Source: Symbiodinium natans (lineage: Eukaryota; Sar; Dinophyceae; Suessiales; Symbiodiniaceae). From it: DNA of 64,000 nucleotides. Of this stretch, positions 40,093-50,970 are shown in pieces. The stretch spans positions 187,501-251,500 of the forward strand of contig CAJNDS010000080.1 of assembly GCA_905221605.1 (NCBI GenBank), given 5' to 3'. Each line of letters begins with the position of its first letter. The stretch's first letter is position 1. A model generated the notes under the pieces. The model made no database searches. It was not told where the DNA came from and saw only the letters and a list, made by a program, of their open reading frames with translations. A program made the translations under genes and the position numbers.

Positions 40093-40564
40093 CTGAGGGA
40101 GTCGAAGCGATACGGCTTAGGGTTTAGGGTTTAGGGTTTAAGGTTTAGGATTTAGGGTTTAGGGCTTCTTACAGGGTATGTAAGGATTGTATAGGGTATA
40201 TGTCTTATATTGGCAATGCTGCCAAAGCATGTATGGTCTCTGAGTAACCCCTACAGTAGGTTTAGCTCATAAGGAAATCTAAGCCTCAGCCCCCCGACCC
40301 AGGGTTAAGAGTTTAGGGTTTATAAAGGCTCAGGGTGGGCGACAAGAGCATTAAAAGCTGACAACTCTTGATCTTAACCCTAAACCCTAAACCTAAACCC
40401 TAAGCCCTACGCCCTAAGCCCTAAGCCCTAACCCCGAGACACTAAACCCGAAACCCTAAACCCTAAGCCCCAAGCCCTAAGCCCTAAACCCTAAACCCTG
40501 AACCCAAAACCCTAAACCCGAAACCCGAAACCCTAAACCCTGAACCCTTAACCCTAAACCCTAC

Positions 40565-40649
40565 TCGGTCCGGCAACCGAGCAGTCCTGGATCTTCCCCG
40601 TGTTTTGCGTGGGATACCCTGGGACCGTGGTGTCCACCACATAGATGGC
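40565..40649 (-). CDS. exon of unknown protein, strongly coding
   Basis: Codes AIYVVDTTVPGYPTQNTGKI then QDCSVAGP; acceptor CCCTGGAG|G, donor GTAGGG, which is also part of the degenerate telomeric tract. Confidence 0.72.
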
Positions 40650-40886
40650 CTCCAGGGGTTTAGGGTTTAGGGCTAGGGTTTAGGGTTTAGGGATTAGGGT
40701 TTAGGGTTTAGGGTTTAGGGTTTAGAGTTTGGGGTTTGGGGTTTAAGGTTAGGGCTAGGGTTTAGGGTTTAGGGTTTAGGGGTTTCGGGTTTAGGGTGAT
40801 GGCCTGTTGACTTTTGCGGGTTTGGGAGCATAGGGCCTACGGCTCCCCCTACACCTTACACCCCCCCTAAACCATAAACGTTAAAC

Positions 40887-40948
40887 GGTGCCAACGCAGG
40901 TCGAATGGGCTGTAGCGCAGGAACGCAGCTGAACGCCGAACTCATTTT
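40887..40948 (-). CDS. candidate exon
   Basis: Codes NEFGVQLRSCATAHSTCVGT; acceptor TCGGGCGCAG, donor GTTTAA. Confidence 0.58.
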
Positions 40949-41690
40949 CTGCGCCCGAAGGTGACTTGTAACACCCTAAACCGGTTTGGGGTTATTTAGG
41001 GTTTAGGGTTTAGGGTTTAGGGTTTAGGGTTGAGGATTTAGGGTTTAGGGTTTAGGGTTTAGGGTTTAGGGTGTGTCTAAGGGTTTTGGGGTTGGCAAGA
41101 TGGGGTTTAGGGATGCCTTCGTATCTGAGGGTGGCCTTTCCGGTCCTTGGGTGTGGGTTGTTGGGATAAGGTTTCGCGCTCTCAGGGTTTAGGGGGGGTT
41201 TGGGGGTTTGGGGGTTTGGGGTGGGGCTTTGGGGCTTTGGGGCTTTGCCTTAATGACCCCTTGAAGACACGTATAGTCATGCTTAACACCTTGGGACTGA
41301 ATGAAGCCCCAAAGGTTCGTGGTCGATGTGCAGCAAGAGGGGATTATCGTAGCACAGGGTATATGACGCCAATTGTGGGGCTCATCCGGCTACTGAATCT
41401 AGGGATCTTACCCTTGGGGTTTAGGGCTTACAGGTTTGTCAGGGCTCCACCCTAGACCCCAAACTCTAGCTTGTAGGGTGTCGTTCAAGCCCCCTTCCAC
41501 GACAGCGCTTTCTGAAATCCAAACCCAAGCACGCGCAATCGCTTGCAAACACTGTCTGAACCTGAACTCCTACACCCTGAACCCTCAATCCGAACCCCTA
41601 AACTACTGAATCCTGAGCCTTGAATCCCGAACGCTCAAAGCCCTAAACCCTAAACCCTAAACCCTAAACCCTAAACCCTAAACCCTAAAC

Positions 41691-41755
41691 CCTATAGACG
41701 CCTTGTTGGTGATCACCAGGTTCAGGAAGGGCGCATGATGGTTCGGGTCGGACAC
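41691..41755 (-). CDS. exon of unknown protein, strongly coding
   Basis: Codes VSDPNHHAPFLNLVITNKAS then IG; acceptor AGAGCAGCCAG|G, donor GTTTAG. CCCTAAA array left, TTTAGGG right. Confidence 0.72.
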
Positions 41756-41939
41756 CTGGCTGCTCTGCTGGGGTTTAAGGTTTAAGGTTTAGGGTTTAGG
41801 GTTTGGGGGTTTAGGGTTTAGGGTTTAGGGTTTAGGGTTTAGGGTTTAGGGTTTAGGGTTTAGGGTTTAGGGTTTAGGGGTTAGGGTTTAGGGTTTAGGG
41901 TTTAGGGTTTGGGGTTCAGAGCCTTGACCCTGGAACCCG

Positions 41940-42380
41940 CCAACCCTACGTAAGGCCCCAACCACCTGTTAAAGGCGATTCCTTTACCTGGGCAGTTCTG
42001 ACCCACCACTTGATGCGTACCTACTGCTAGATGCGAAGCGTTCGGACAGGAAGGCTGCGAAGACCACTCCTTCCAAATCCCCAACCGCATGTTTCTACAT
42101 ATCGAACAGATGGCGCATCGTGGTGGTTCTCTGCACACCTCTCAAAGTGCAAAATGTAGGTTCTCTTCCGTAAAAATCCGTCTTTTGGGATACCTAGTAG
42201 AATACGGTTTCTTGCATTTTGGGTACCCAGAAAGGGGACATATCTCGCAACAGAAGTGGAAGCAGCTGAGTGCGGAGGTAAGAAAGCTATGTAGGCGCCT
42301 TTGGGAATGGAATGGGTGTTTTGGATCAGGTATATTCGAATTATAAAGGAAACTGCAAGAGGATGATCTTGGTGCTTAAG
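41940..42380. other. unique intron interior
   Basis: Single-copy sequence between a TTTAGGG array and a CCCTAAA array. A 121-codon minus-strand frame (42392-42027) is present but shows neither splice structure nor a recognisable motif. Confidence 0.45.
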
Positions 42381-42476
42381 CACCACACCCAACCCTAAAC
42401 GCTAACCCTAAACCCTAAACCCTAAACCCTAAACCCTAAACCCTAAACCCTAAACCCTAAACCCTAAACCCTAAAC

Positions 42477-42520
42477 CTCCCTGAAAGACCCAGATGAACA
42501 AAAAGGGCGAAGCCAACAGG
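42477..42520 (-). CDS. candidate exon
   Basis: Codes PVGFALFVHLGLSG before a telomeric GTTTAG donor; acceptor CACGACAAG. The plus strand also offers MNKKGEANRLVVS ending at GTAAGG. Confidence 0.45.
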
Positions 42521-43092
42521 CTTGTCGTGTCAGGTAAGGGCTCAGGGTTCGGGGCTCAGGGTTCGGGGTTCAGGGTTCGGGGTTCAGGGTTTAGGGTTTA
42601 GGGTTTAGGGTTTAGGGTTTAGGGGTAAGGGTCACTTCAAGTGGGGGAAGCGGGGGGGAAGGGGGAGGGGGTCCTTCTAAAAGGAGCGAGCCTTCTTCGA
42701 GAATTCGGGGGGTATGAAGAGGTACCCTAGAGCTTTGGAAACCACCAAGAGAAGATCCCCAAGACACCTTCCGGCTGAGGTTGCCTGGTTTAGGGTTTAG
42801 GGTTGAGGGGTTAGGTATGGTGTTTGCATGGAAAATGGTTGGGTGGGGTGCCTGCTTCTGCTCAACCGCCCCAGCCCCATCTAAGCATAGCCCGAATCCC
42901 AGCATATTCCGCACATAAACCATAAAACCCTGAATCCTGAAACCCGTTTAACCCTAAACCCTGAACCCTGAACCCTAACCCCCCCACCACCCCACCCCCG
43001 GCCCCCCCAAACCCCAAACCCCAAACCCTAAACCCTAAACCCCTAAACCCCTAAACCCTAAACCCAAAAAAAAGGGGCCTCGAAGCGCCTAC

Positions 43093-43151
43093 CTTCGATC
43101 AGCACCTGCATCGAAACGTGGGGAGATTCCCAAAAGGGCGAGTTTTGATGT
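43093..43151 (-). CDS. exon of unknown protein
   Basis: Acceptor GAAGCTGCAG and donor GTAGGC. Best frame HQNSPFWESPHVSMQVLIE; another reads TSKLALLGISPRFDAGADR. Confidence 0.6.
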
Positions 43152-43547
43152 CTGCAGCTTCGGGTTCCGAACTGCGAGTCTTCAGGGTTTAGGGTTTTAG
43201 GGTTTTAGGGTTTAGGGTTTCGGGTTTAGGGTTTAGGGTTTTAGGGTTTAGGGTTTAGGGTTTAGGGCTATTCACCCCAAGGTTTGGAGACCAAACGAGC
43301 CGAGGGCCTAGTTCGGCTGCGGTAGAAACCAGCATTCCAGCCGTGGGACTCGGAATCTTCTTGACCCGGGAGAAACCCGTTTTGGGTTTGAGGAGATTTT
43401 CAGAGAACCCCGACCCTAAAAAAACAAAAAAGGGCCCAGTCCGGCTCCTAGTAGCCCTAAACCCTAAACCCTAAACCCTAAACCCTAAACCCTCAAAAAG
43501 GAAATCAGGGCCTACTCCGGGTCCTAGTCTTGGTCCTCTGCGCAGGC

Positions 43548-43585
43548 CTCGACGTTGTAGGTTCCCAGAGCTCGTTCCGGTTGGC
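43548..43585 (-). CDS. candidate exon
   Basis: Codes QPERALGTYNVE with acceptor CGTCTGAG|G and a possible GC donor; the frame continues ACAEDQD to a stop. Confidence 0.42.
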
Positions 43586-43898
43586 CTCAGACGCGGGTTT
43601 AGGGTTTAGGGTTTAGGGTTTAGGGTTTAGGGTTTAGGGTTTAGGGTTTAGGGTTTAGGGTTTAGGGTTTAGGGTTTAGGGTTTAGGGCTTAGGCTTGGT
43701 GATGCCACTTGACTCGATCTGAAATCAGAAGTCTTCCCCCCCACCTCGAAGCCCCAAACCCGAATCTCCTGGCCTATAGGCCTGCTGCAGTGTGGGCGCT
43801 TCAACTCATCCTACACCCTAACCTGAAATCCTAACCCATAATGCCTAAAACTTGCACCCCCCCCCCCCCCCCTCCTTCCAAACCACAACTAGGGATAC

Positions 43899-43972
43899 GG
43901 GATTGTCCACATCATGTTGAACAGCTGTTCCTATGCGAGCACATGATGAACCCCAGACCCCACGAAATACCT
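43899..43972 (-). CDS. exon of unknown protein
   Basis: Codes VFRGVWGSSCARIGTAVQHD then VDNP; acceptor CTCCTGCAAG, donor GTATCC. The frame stays open further (VSLVVVWKE). Confidence 0.58.
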
Positions 43973-44194
43973 CTTGCAGGAGTATGTCCCTTAAACATGC
44001 CCCCAACTTTGGACTAGAGGGCTGCCCCTAAACCCGAAACCATACATCCTGAACCCTGAACCCGAAACCCTAAACCCTAAATTAACCCCAAACCCTCCTG
44101 AACCAAAAAACTAACCCCAAACCCTAAACAAACCCTAAACCCAAGATTACCCCTAAGCCCTCAATTTTAAGCCCTAAGCCCTGAATGAACCTTA

Positions 44195-44310
44195 ACTAGG
44201 TTGCCCAGTAACCTGGGATTAAAAAGGGTGCCCTTTTTGCTGAAAGGGGGCTTATAAGGGAACCTAAGCCCTACAAAAAGGGAATAAGGGTACTACTGGG
44301 CATCCTAGTT
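44195..44310. mobile_element. inverted-repeat element, family A
   Basis: Starts CTAGGTTGCCCAGTAACC and ends TACTGGGCATCCTAG; inner GGGTGCCCTTTTTGC as in other copies. Confidence 0.75.
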
Positions 44311-44332
44311 AATAAACCCTAAAACCTGATAA

Positions 44333-44375
44333 GGGCTTCGCCATCTTCGAGCTTCACCTTCTGCTGGCCGTACGC
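44333..44375 (-). CDS. exon of unknown protein
   Basis: Codes AYGQQKVKLEDGEA; acceptor GTTCTCGCCTGCAG|G has a good pyrimidine tract. Donor uncertain; GTGAAG at 44357 would shorten it to six codons. Confidence 0.58.
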
Positions 44376-44532
44376 CTGCAGGCGAGAACCACAGGCAGCT
44401 AGAGGATTCAGGGTGTAGGGTTTAGGGCTTTGGGTTAATTTAGGGTTTAGGGTTTAGGGTTTGGGGTTTATTTAGGGTTTAGGGTTTCGGGTTTAGGGTT
44501 CATGGTTTGCGCGGTCCAACTACGCGGCCTAC

Positions 44533-44566
44533 TTGGAGCTCAAGGCGCCTGCGAGGTAGGGAGCGC
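44533..44566 (-). CDS. candidate exon
   Basis: Codes RSLPRRRLELQ; acceptor GAAAATGCAG|G, donor GTAGGC. The plus strand reads NYAAYLELKAPAR to a GTAGGG, so strand is not certain. Confidence 0.42.
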
Positions 44567-44639
44567 CTGCATTTTCTGGTTGAAGCAAGAATACTTAGGT
44601 TTCCGAAATTAGGGGTGCCTTAATTGCTCAATGCAGCAT

Positions 44640-45420
44640 GACTTCGGGCTCTTCTCTTTTCACTGTGCTTCGGAAACATACCCTGGCAGGGGGTAGACCT
44701 GACAGGTTCCGCATGAACCTTGCTCGTTCAGGCCCATATAGAGCCCTGGGGTTGGGGGGTGAAGAAAATGAAGCCCTCCAGGCTTTCCTTTCTGCCAGCA
44801 CCCTCCTGGTGCTCCTGAGATCTTAACCCTAAGCCCTAAACCCTAAATTCCCACCCTATACTCGGGTGCCTGGACCCAGAACTATACCCTGCAGCCAGGC
44901 ACACCTTTACTGGAGACAATGGGCTCCATTGAGAGTGGTCGAATACAGCCCCTAGGGCTGAGCCTTGCTTCAGGACCACTACAGTGGTGCCTTATACTTA
45001 CAAGGTTTGGTGGTACCCCCCAGCCAGGGCCAAAAAAGGCCACCTTCCTCCCCTGGCCCCCCTTCGCGTCTTCTTGGTTTCCAGGTCCTATGGCGTCCTG
45101 GGCACCGGAAAGTTTGAAGCAATGGGACAGCCCTAAACCCTAAAAGGCAGTGGTTTGGGTGCTCACAGCAGGGGGGAGAAGAAACCTAGCACCAATGAGA
45201 ATTGTTGGACTGCGTTGGCAACAGATGCCTTCGCTTGACATGCCGTCCCCCCACACCGCCTGATTGTGTTGGGGCACCATTTCCACATGGTACTTTCTGC
45301 CGCTGCGCGGCGAGACGCCCTAGACCGTAAACCCTAAACCCTACGTCATAAACCCTAAACCCTAAACCCTAAGAGCACCCTCCTGGTGCTCCTGGCTGTG
45401 CGCCCACCTGGTACACTCAG
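44640..45420. other. unique GC-rich stretch
   Basis: Two plus-strand open frames of 62 and 74 codons without recognised motifs. The phrase GCACCCTCCTGGTGCTCCTG occurs twice (about 44799 and 45373), so part of this may be a duplicated unit. Confidence 0.4.
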
Positions 45421-45549
45421 ATCTGTGAGCCCGGACAGCAACCGGGAAGTTAATGCTTTTCATACAATAGTACCTCACCAACCTGCCCAAGCCGTAAAGG
45501 TACCAACAGGCCCTATAAACCCATCAGCCCTATAAAAACCCTATATTAC

Positions 45550-45600
45550 CCTTCGGAATGCCACCTTCAGCGCTTCCATCTCCTCACGCTTCAGTTGCGC
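45550..45600 (-). CDS. exon, coiled-coil-like
   Basis: Seventeen codons AQLKREEMEALKVAFRR; acceptor GAGGCGAG|G, donor GTAATA. Confidence 0.62.
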
Positions 45601-45679
45601 CTCGCCTCAACAGTCGGGCGCGGAGTTTGAAGGTAACCGTATTGAAATAGGGGGTTTAAGGTTTAGGGTTTAGGGTTAG

Positions 45680-45779
45680 AAGCCCAGTAGCCATGTTGTG
45701 CTGAGAGTACCCCGGTTTTTGGCTAGCTACTTCAGAAGAGGACCCGGAACGAAACAAAGGGTACCACTGGGCTACCCAG
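45680..45779. mobile_element. inverted-repeat element, family A
   Basis: AGCCCAGTAGCC at the left, GGGTACCACTGGGCTACC at the right; inner TAGCTACTT differs from the other copies. Confidence 0.7.
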
Positions 45780-46131
45780 TGCAAGAAACGTGAGCGAAAG
45801 GGCGAAAGGGCTTATAGGGTGGGGGGGTTAGGGTTTACAGGGCTTCATTACAGGGTTTATAGGTTTTTTTTTTGGGTTTATCGGTCTGAATTTTAGGGTT
45901 TATAGGCTTTATAGGGTTGAGGGGTTAGGGTGTACAGGGCTTAGCTTCAGGGAAAAGATGCCCCCCGAATGGATTCAAGTCTCTGGTAGCTCTGAACACC
46001 CTCAACTTCCATGCGAAGCTACGTGTTTGCGGCCGGTGCAAAGCTTGTATAAACCCTAAACCCTAAACCCTAAACCCTAATCCCTAAACCCTAAACCCTA
46101 AACCCGAAACCCGAAACCCTAAACCCTAAAC

Positions 46132-46173
46132 GCCAGAAGCAAAGCCTGAATATCGCAGCAACTGCATGGGCTT
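46132..46173 (-). CDS. exon of unknown protein
   Basis: Fourteen codons KPMQLLRYSGFASG; acceptor GCGTCTTCAG, donor GTTTAG of the telomeric array. Confidence 0.66.
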
Positions 46174-46385
46174 CTGAAGACGCAAAGCCTTAACCACGTA
46201 TATACCGCAACACTAGGATTTAGGGTTTAGGACTCCGGGTTTAGGGTTTAGGATTTGGGGTTTCGGGTTCGGAGATTAGGATGTGGGGGTTAGGATTTGG
46301 GGCTTAGGGCAGTTTGTGTCTTCCGGAGCCCGAAACTGAGATCCCTAAACCTTAACACCCTAAACCCTAAACCCATGAACCTTAC

Positions 46386-46419
46386 GCATGAAGGCCCAGA
46401 TCCAGTCGAAGCGCGCATG
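46386..46419 (-). CDS. candidate exon, no acceptor seen
   Basis: Reads HARFDWIWAFM to donor GTAAGG. The upstream side is telomeric repeat (CCCTAAACC) directly, with no AG acceptor, so either the acceptor is unusual or the island is a fragment. Confidence 0.4.
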
Positions 46420-46845
46420 GTTTAGGGCTTAGGGCGTAGGGCTTCGGGCTTAGGGTTCAGGGTTTGGGGTTTAGGGTTTGGGATTTAGGGTTTGGGGTTT
46501 AGGGTTTGGGGTTTAGGGTTTGGGGTTTAGGGTTTGGGGTTTAGGAGTATCCTGGTAGTTTAGGGTTCAGGAGTATCCTGGTAAGGCTTATCCGGGGGGT
46601 CTACAGGGTTTGGGGCCTTGAGGGTGCAAGGTTCAGGGGTTTAGGGTTTAGGGCTAGGGTTTAGGGCTAGGGTTTAGGATGTTGCCCCCACGGGCCCCCG
46701 AAGCCTGAATTAAACCCTAAGGCCAGAGCTGTTCTTCACATCCTCGTGCAGTTCTGACCTCACACTGTGTGTGGCCCCAAACCCTAAACCCTAAACCCTA
46801 AACCCTAAACCCTAAACCCTAAACCCTAAACCCTAAACCCTAAAC

Positions 46846-46884
46846 AATCTTCAGCTGCTTGTCTCCTATGTGAGGGAGGGCGAA
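46846..46884 (-). CDS. exon of unknown protein
   Basis: Thirteen codons FALPHIGDKQLKI; acceptor ACATTGACAAG, donor GTTTAG. Confidence 0.68.
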
Positions 46885-47072
46885 CTTGTCAATGTTTCGG
46901 GGTTCAGGATTGGGATTAATAGGTTTTCGGACTTAGCTGTGGTGGCTTTGGGGGTGTAGGGTTTAGGGTTTGGGGCTTAAATAATAAGTACGACAAGCAG
47001 GAACTGACAGGGATCATAAGTCAAGGGGACGATCTTGGCCATTGTGAGCAACTTCTCCAAAATGAGGGTTTT

Positions 47073-47172
47073 ACAGGGGTTTACGATATTGGGGGGTACC
47101 CTTTTTGGGAGTCCCTTTAAAGGGATTCTATTCTATTTAGGGGGTATAAACGGAGTGCCCCCTATTGGGGGA
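47073..47172. mobile_element. inverted-repeat element, family B (diverged)
   Basis: Left end AGGGGTTTACGATATTGGGG plus GGGTACCCTTTTTGGG; the right end is less clear. Confidence 0.55.
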
Positions 47173-47186
47173 CAGTCAGGTCTGTT

Positions 47187-47400
47187 TTGGAGCTTCGGGG
47201 TAGTGTGGAACCTTCATGCACAGCGAGCGACTGTCAGCAAGTGAGCTGCAGCATGCTAACGAACACATACGAGATCAACCAGATACTCAAGATGTGCTGG
47301 AATGAGCGCCAAGCCGCCATAATCACATCCCCGAGCCCGAACACTTCAATCACAGAATTGTTTCGTCCTAGCTCTCGTCGCCCAAGCTGGGCTTAGGATC
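47187..47400. other. coding-like island, strand undecided
   Basis: Plus strand: open frame with YEINQILKMCWNERQAAIIT and a stop at 47394. Minus strand: HILSIWLIS after GCTCATTCCAG with donor GTATGT, and a hydrophobic continuation. I cannot decide; the plus-strand reading is the longer one. Confidence 0.4.
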
Positions 47401-47528
47401 GAGATACACTGCGAAGGAAGTTCACCTGTTGGCCCGCCATAAACCCGAAACCCTAAACCCGAAACCCTAAACCCCAAACCCTAAACCCTAAACCCTAAAC
47501 CCTAAACCCTAAACCCTAAACCCTAAAC

Positions 47529-47573
47529 CTTCGCAACTGTGAACACATGTCATGTCACGGTCGCACGGGTGGC
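47529..47573 (-). CDS. exon, Cys-rich
   Basis: Codes HPCDRDMTCVHSCE, three cysteines; acceptor GTGTTTGAG|G, donor GTTTAG. Confidence 0.6.
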
Positions 47574-47882
47574 CTCAAACACCCTATATCCATCTCCCAG
47601 CTGCTCTCATTACTTTCCCATTTAAGGTTTAGGGTTTAGGGTTTAGGGGTTTAGGGTTTAGGGTTTAGGGTTTAGGGTTTAGGGTTTAGGATTTAGGATT
47701 TAGGGTTTAGGGTTCTCAGGGCTTGGATACAGGCCTTGTTCCCTCTCTCAAGTGCTATGCTTACAACGATAGGGGTGAGGGGGAGGGCCTTCTCTGACCC
47801 TAAACCCTAAACCCTAAACCCTAAACCCTAAACCCTAAACCCTAAACCCTAAACCCTAAACCCTAAACCCTAAACCCTAAAC

Positions 47883-47971
47883 CCTCTAGCTGGTTCAAAA
47901 ACATACTGAGGGCGCGACATCCAAGCGAGGCCGTTGTCCACAAGCCCAGACAGCAGAATGGAGCAAAGAAC
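47883..47971 (-). CDS. exon of unknown protein, strongly coding
   Basis: Codes VLCSILLSGLVDNGLAWMSR then PQYVFEPAR. Acceptor AAGCCTTGCAG|G, donor GTTTAG. The first half is hydrophobic. Confidence 0.75.
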
Positions 47972-48546
47972 CTGCAAGGCTTGGGAGCGCGAGGCCTACA
48001 AGTGGGAAAGAACTTGGACCCTAAACCCTAGCCCTAAACCCTAAACCCTAAACCCTAAACCCTAAACCGCCAAAAGGGTTCATAAGTTGTAGGGAGGAAA
48101 CTGTACTGTAAACCCTCAACCCGAAAAAACATCGCTGATCAGCGTTGGGACCCGAACAGCTGTGACTTACATGAGGATGCCTCAACAAACAGGGCCCGAG
48201 TATCCCCAACACAACTAGATCATGGTTGGGATAGCATTATTTCTATTCCTTTTTGAGTGTAAGTACTCTTAAAAGATGTAAAATGTCACCCCACTGTGAC
48301 AAAGACAACCTGCATCCTTTGTAGACCTGAAGGCCAACAAAACTCTTAAAGCCCTCAACCCCAAAACCCTACAACAAGCCAGAATTTCAAAACCCTAAAA
48401 CCCTGGACCCCTAAGACCCCGACCCCTAAAGCCCGAAAACCCCAAAACCCTACAGGCCCAAAACCCTGCGACCACAAAATCGAAAACCCTGAACCCCTAA
48501 CCCTAAACCCTAAACCCTAAACCCTAAACCCTAAACCCCTCTTCAC

Positions 48547-48618
48547 TCCACAGCTACAGCCTCGACAGTGTCACGCTTCCGCATCGGACAGCGCTCCATC
48601 AGCTTGACAATGACCGTC
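48547..48618 (-). CDS. exon of unknown protein, strongly coding
   Basis: Codes TVIVKLMERCPMRKRDTVEA then VAV; acceptor AATGTCAG|G, donor GTGAAG. Confidence 0.72.
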
Positions 48619-48734
48619 CTGACATTTTTACATTTCGGAGGGCTCAGGGCTTGAGGGTTTAGGGTTTAGGGTTCAGGGTTTAGATTTTTACATTGGGGAG
48701 GGCTCAGGGCTTGAGGGTTTAGGAGTTTAGGGTT

Positions 48735-48895
48735 TAGGGTTTAGGGTTTAGGAGTTTAGGAGTTTAGGAGTTTAGGAGTTTAGGAGTTTAGGAGTTTAGG
48801 AGTTTAGGAGTTTAGGAGTTTAGGAGTTTAGGAGTTTAGGAGTTTAGGAGTTTAGGAGTTTAGGAGTTTAGGAGTTGAGGAGTTGAGGAGTTGAG
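48735..48895. repeat. variant array (TTTAGGAG)n
   Basis: About eighteen uniform copies of the 8-bp unit TTTAGGAG, ending in TTGAGGAG units. The preceding 48640-48735 carries a duplicated phrase (CATTTCGGAGGGCTCAGGGC / CATTGGGGAGGGCTCAGGGC). Confidence 0.95.
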
Positions 48896-48988
48896 GAGTT
48901 TAGGGTTTCGGGTTGGGGGTTTTATGCTTTTTGGGGGATTTTCTAGGATGGATTTTGGGGCGAGATAGCCCAGCGCTCCGCAGGGAAC

Positions 48989-49044
48989 CTGCTTCCGGTT
49001 ATATCAGCAAAATAGGGGGAGCAGGCACTCTTGTTCTCGCCAGA
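48989..49044 (-). CDS. exon of unknown protein
   Basis: Codes SGENKSACSPYFADITGS; acceptor CCGTCTACAG, donor GTTCCC. Confidence 0.6.
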
Positions 49045-49155
49045 CTGTAGACGGTATAGGGTTTCGGGTTTCGGGTTTAGGGTTTAGGGGGTATCTAGTC
49101 GCACCTGTCTATAGGGTTATGTCTTCTTTCGACGGCCACAAGCCTACAAAATCAC

Positions 49156-49246
49156 CTGCAAACTCTCGTCCGCCAAGAGCTGTTGCAACAAGAAGGGTCC
49201 TTGCGTTCTCGACCATCTTCCTCTGCGACTCATCCGCATGTAGTGC
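49156..49246 (-). CDS. exon, probable membrane-proximal segment
   Basis: Thirty codons including ALHADESQRKMVENARTLLV and ATALGGREFA, with excellent signals (acceptor TCTCCTGCAG|G, donor GTGATT). ENARTLLVATA faintly recalls the start of PGG-type ankyrin-membrane proteins; that link is weak. Confidence 0.75.
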
Positions 49247-49401
49247 CTGCAGGAGAGTGCTCACAGACTGTGGTGATCATCCGCCGACCCCGGGAAAGAC
49301 GCGACGAAGGGTCGAATTCAGGGCGTGAGGTTTCGCGAAGCTGCGCAGAGACTTCGCTTGCGTTGTTTGGCACTTGTGAAGGCGGCGCGGAACAAGCCTA
49401 C

Positions 49402-49518
49402 CACTTCGTATCAGGGCGGCACAAAACTTAAAGACATGGGCCAGGCGACAGTTGCGAACTATGTAGAACACGACAACTTCGGTGGCATCGGTAGTGGGAA
49501 TGAGCAAGAACAGGGCAC
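49402..49518 (-). CDS. exon, hydrophobic/membrane-like
   Basis: About 38 codons: ALFLLIPTTDATEVVVFYIV then RNCRLAHVFKFCAALIRSG. Acceptor GAATCTAG|G; donor GTAGGC, although the frame stays open to 49285, so the exon may be longer. Two short hydrophobic stretches suggest membrane association. The plus strand is also open here (KLKDMGQATVANYVEHDNFG). Confidence 0.6.
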
Positions 49519-49964
49519 CTAGATTCTCTAAATTCCCCCGAACAACCAGGCGAACCCAAGATCCTTCCCAAGACCCTTTTGTTCCTAAACCCTAAACCCT
49601 GAACCCTAAACCCTAAACCCTGAACCCTAAACCCTAGACTCAGACCCTAGACCCTAAACCCTAAACCCTAAACCCTAAACCCCCGACTAAAAGCCAAGAG
49701 GCCATGCGCACCAAGGGCGGGATCAGCGAGTTTGGAACTAACCTCATGCTCTCCCCGCATGGATTTCTTTCTGCGGTTTTGGGGTTAGGGGTTTGGGGTT
49801 TGGGGTTCAGGGTTTAGGGTTCAGGGTTTAGGGTTTGGGGTTCAGGGTTCAGGCCTTGTAGGATGTGGGGTGTAGGGCTGCATACGGATTCGATCTGCTA
49901 AGTAGTGTCTAGGGGTTACAAGATTCGGGGTAATTCTCGTATAGGCTGTGTAAGATACGCTTCT

Positions 49965-49971
49965 ACAGATA

Positions 49972-50005
<34 letters not shown>
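49965..50005. repeat. TA microsatellite
   Basis: (TA)n with one TACA interruption; adjoining 49880-50400 is degenerate and shows no exon. Confidence 0.9.
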
Positions 50006-50007
<2 letters not shown>

Positions 50008-50589
50008 GAAATATATACATGTCTACTTACATATGAACAATTTTAGGTATGTACATATATACATAAATGTATATAACTGCCTTATGCTGTTCAAACGAGA
50101 ACTTCGGATTGAGGGTAAGGACTCAACCTTCAAGCAGTTTCGGCGGTTAAGGGCGAAAGTCAAGGTTAAGGCGGGGTTGGGCAGTCGAGGGTGAAGGGCT
50201 GAGGGCTTAGGGCTTAGGGGGGGGGGGTTTCAAAAGTTGAGGGGGTTAAGGGGTTTAGAGTTTTAGGATGTTAGGGTCGTAGGGTTTTAGGGTCTTCGGG
50301 TCTTGGGGGTTTAGGGTGTGGGGCTTAGGCATGAATACTCGTGGCTTGAGGTGGGTGCAGCATTGGTGACCCTCGCTGCAAGCTCCCAACAACCGTTGAA
50401 CCCTAAACCTGGAACCCTAAGCCCTAGACCCAAAACCCAAAACCCTGAACCTTAAACCCTAAACCCTTACCCTTAACCCTTAACCCGAAACCCAAAACCC
50501 TGAACCCTCAACCCCCTAAACTCAGCACGCATGTTGAGCAGCCAGAAACCGCTATCGCATGAGCAGAAACCGCGATCGCATCAGATGAC

Positions 50590-50635
50590 CAGGCCCCGGC
50601 CGATCGAAGCAGCACTCGAGGAATTTCTTCTGGCC
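50590..50635 (-). CDS. exon of unknown protein
   Basis: Codes GQKKFLECCFDRPGP; acceptor AAACCTGCAG|G, donor GTCATC. Right flank is the variant array (GGGGTTT)n. Confidence 0.62.
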
Positions 50636-50642
50636 CTGCAGG

Positions 50643-50800
50643 TTTGGGGGGTTTGGGGTTTGGGGTTTGGGGTTTGGGGTTTGGGGTTTGGGGTTTGGGG
50701 TTTGGGGTTTGGGGTTTGGGGTTTGGGGTTTGGGGGGTTGGGGGGTTTGGGGGGTTTGGGGGGTTTGGGGGGTTTGGGGTTTGGGGTTTGGGGTTCAGGG
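50643..50800. repeat. variant array (GGGGTTT)n and (GGGGGGTTT)n
   Basis: About twelve GGGGTTT units, then five GGGGGGTTT/GGGGGGTTTG units. The GVWGLGF frames here are by-products of the 21-bp period. Confidence 0.95.
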
Positions 50801-50926
50801 CTTTTTTAGAGTTTCAGGGATTCAGGAAAAAATCAGTGCAAGGTTCTCCCACACGCCTTGGCCCTTAATTAAACCCGAAGCGCTAAACCCTGAAGTTGTC
50901 TAAACCCCAAACCCCAAACCCGAAAC

Positions 50927-50970
50927 CCCAAGGCATCCGGTAGTTGTGTGGGCCCTGGACAAGGATCAGC
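50927..50970 (-). CDS. candidate exon
   Basis: Codes LILVQGPHNYRMPW; acceptor GCTTCTCAG|G, donor GTTTCG of a degenerate tract. Confidence 0.58.
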
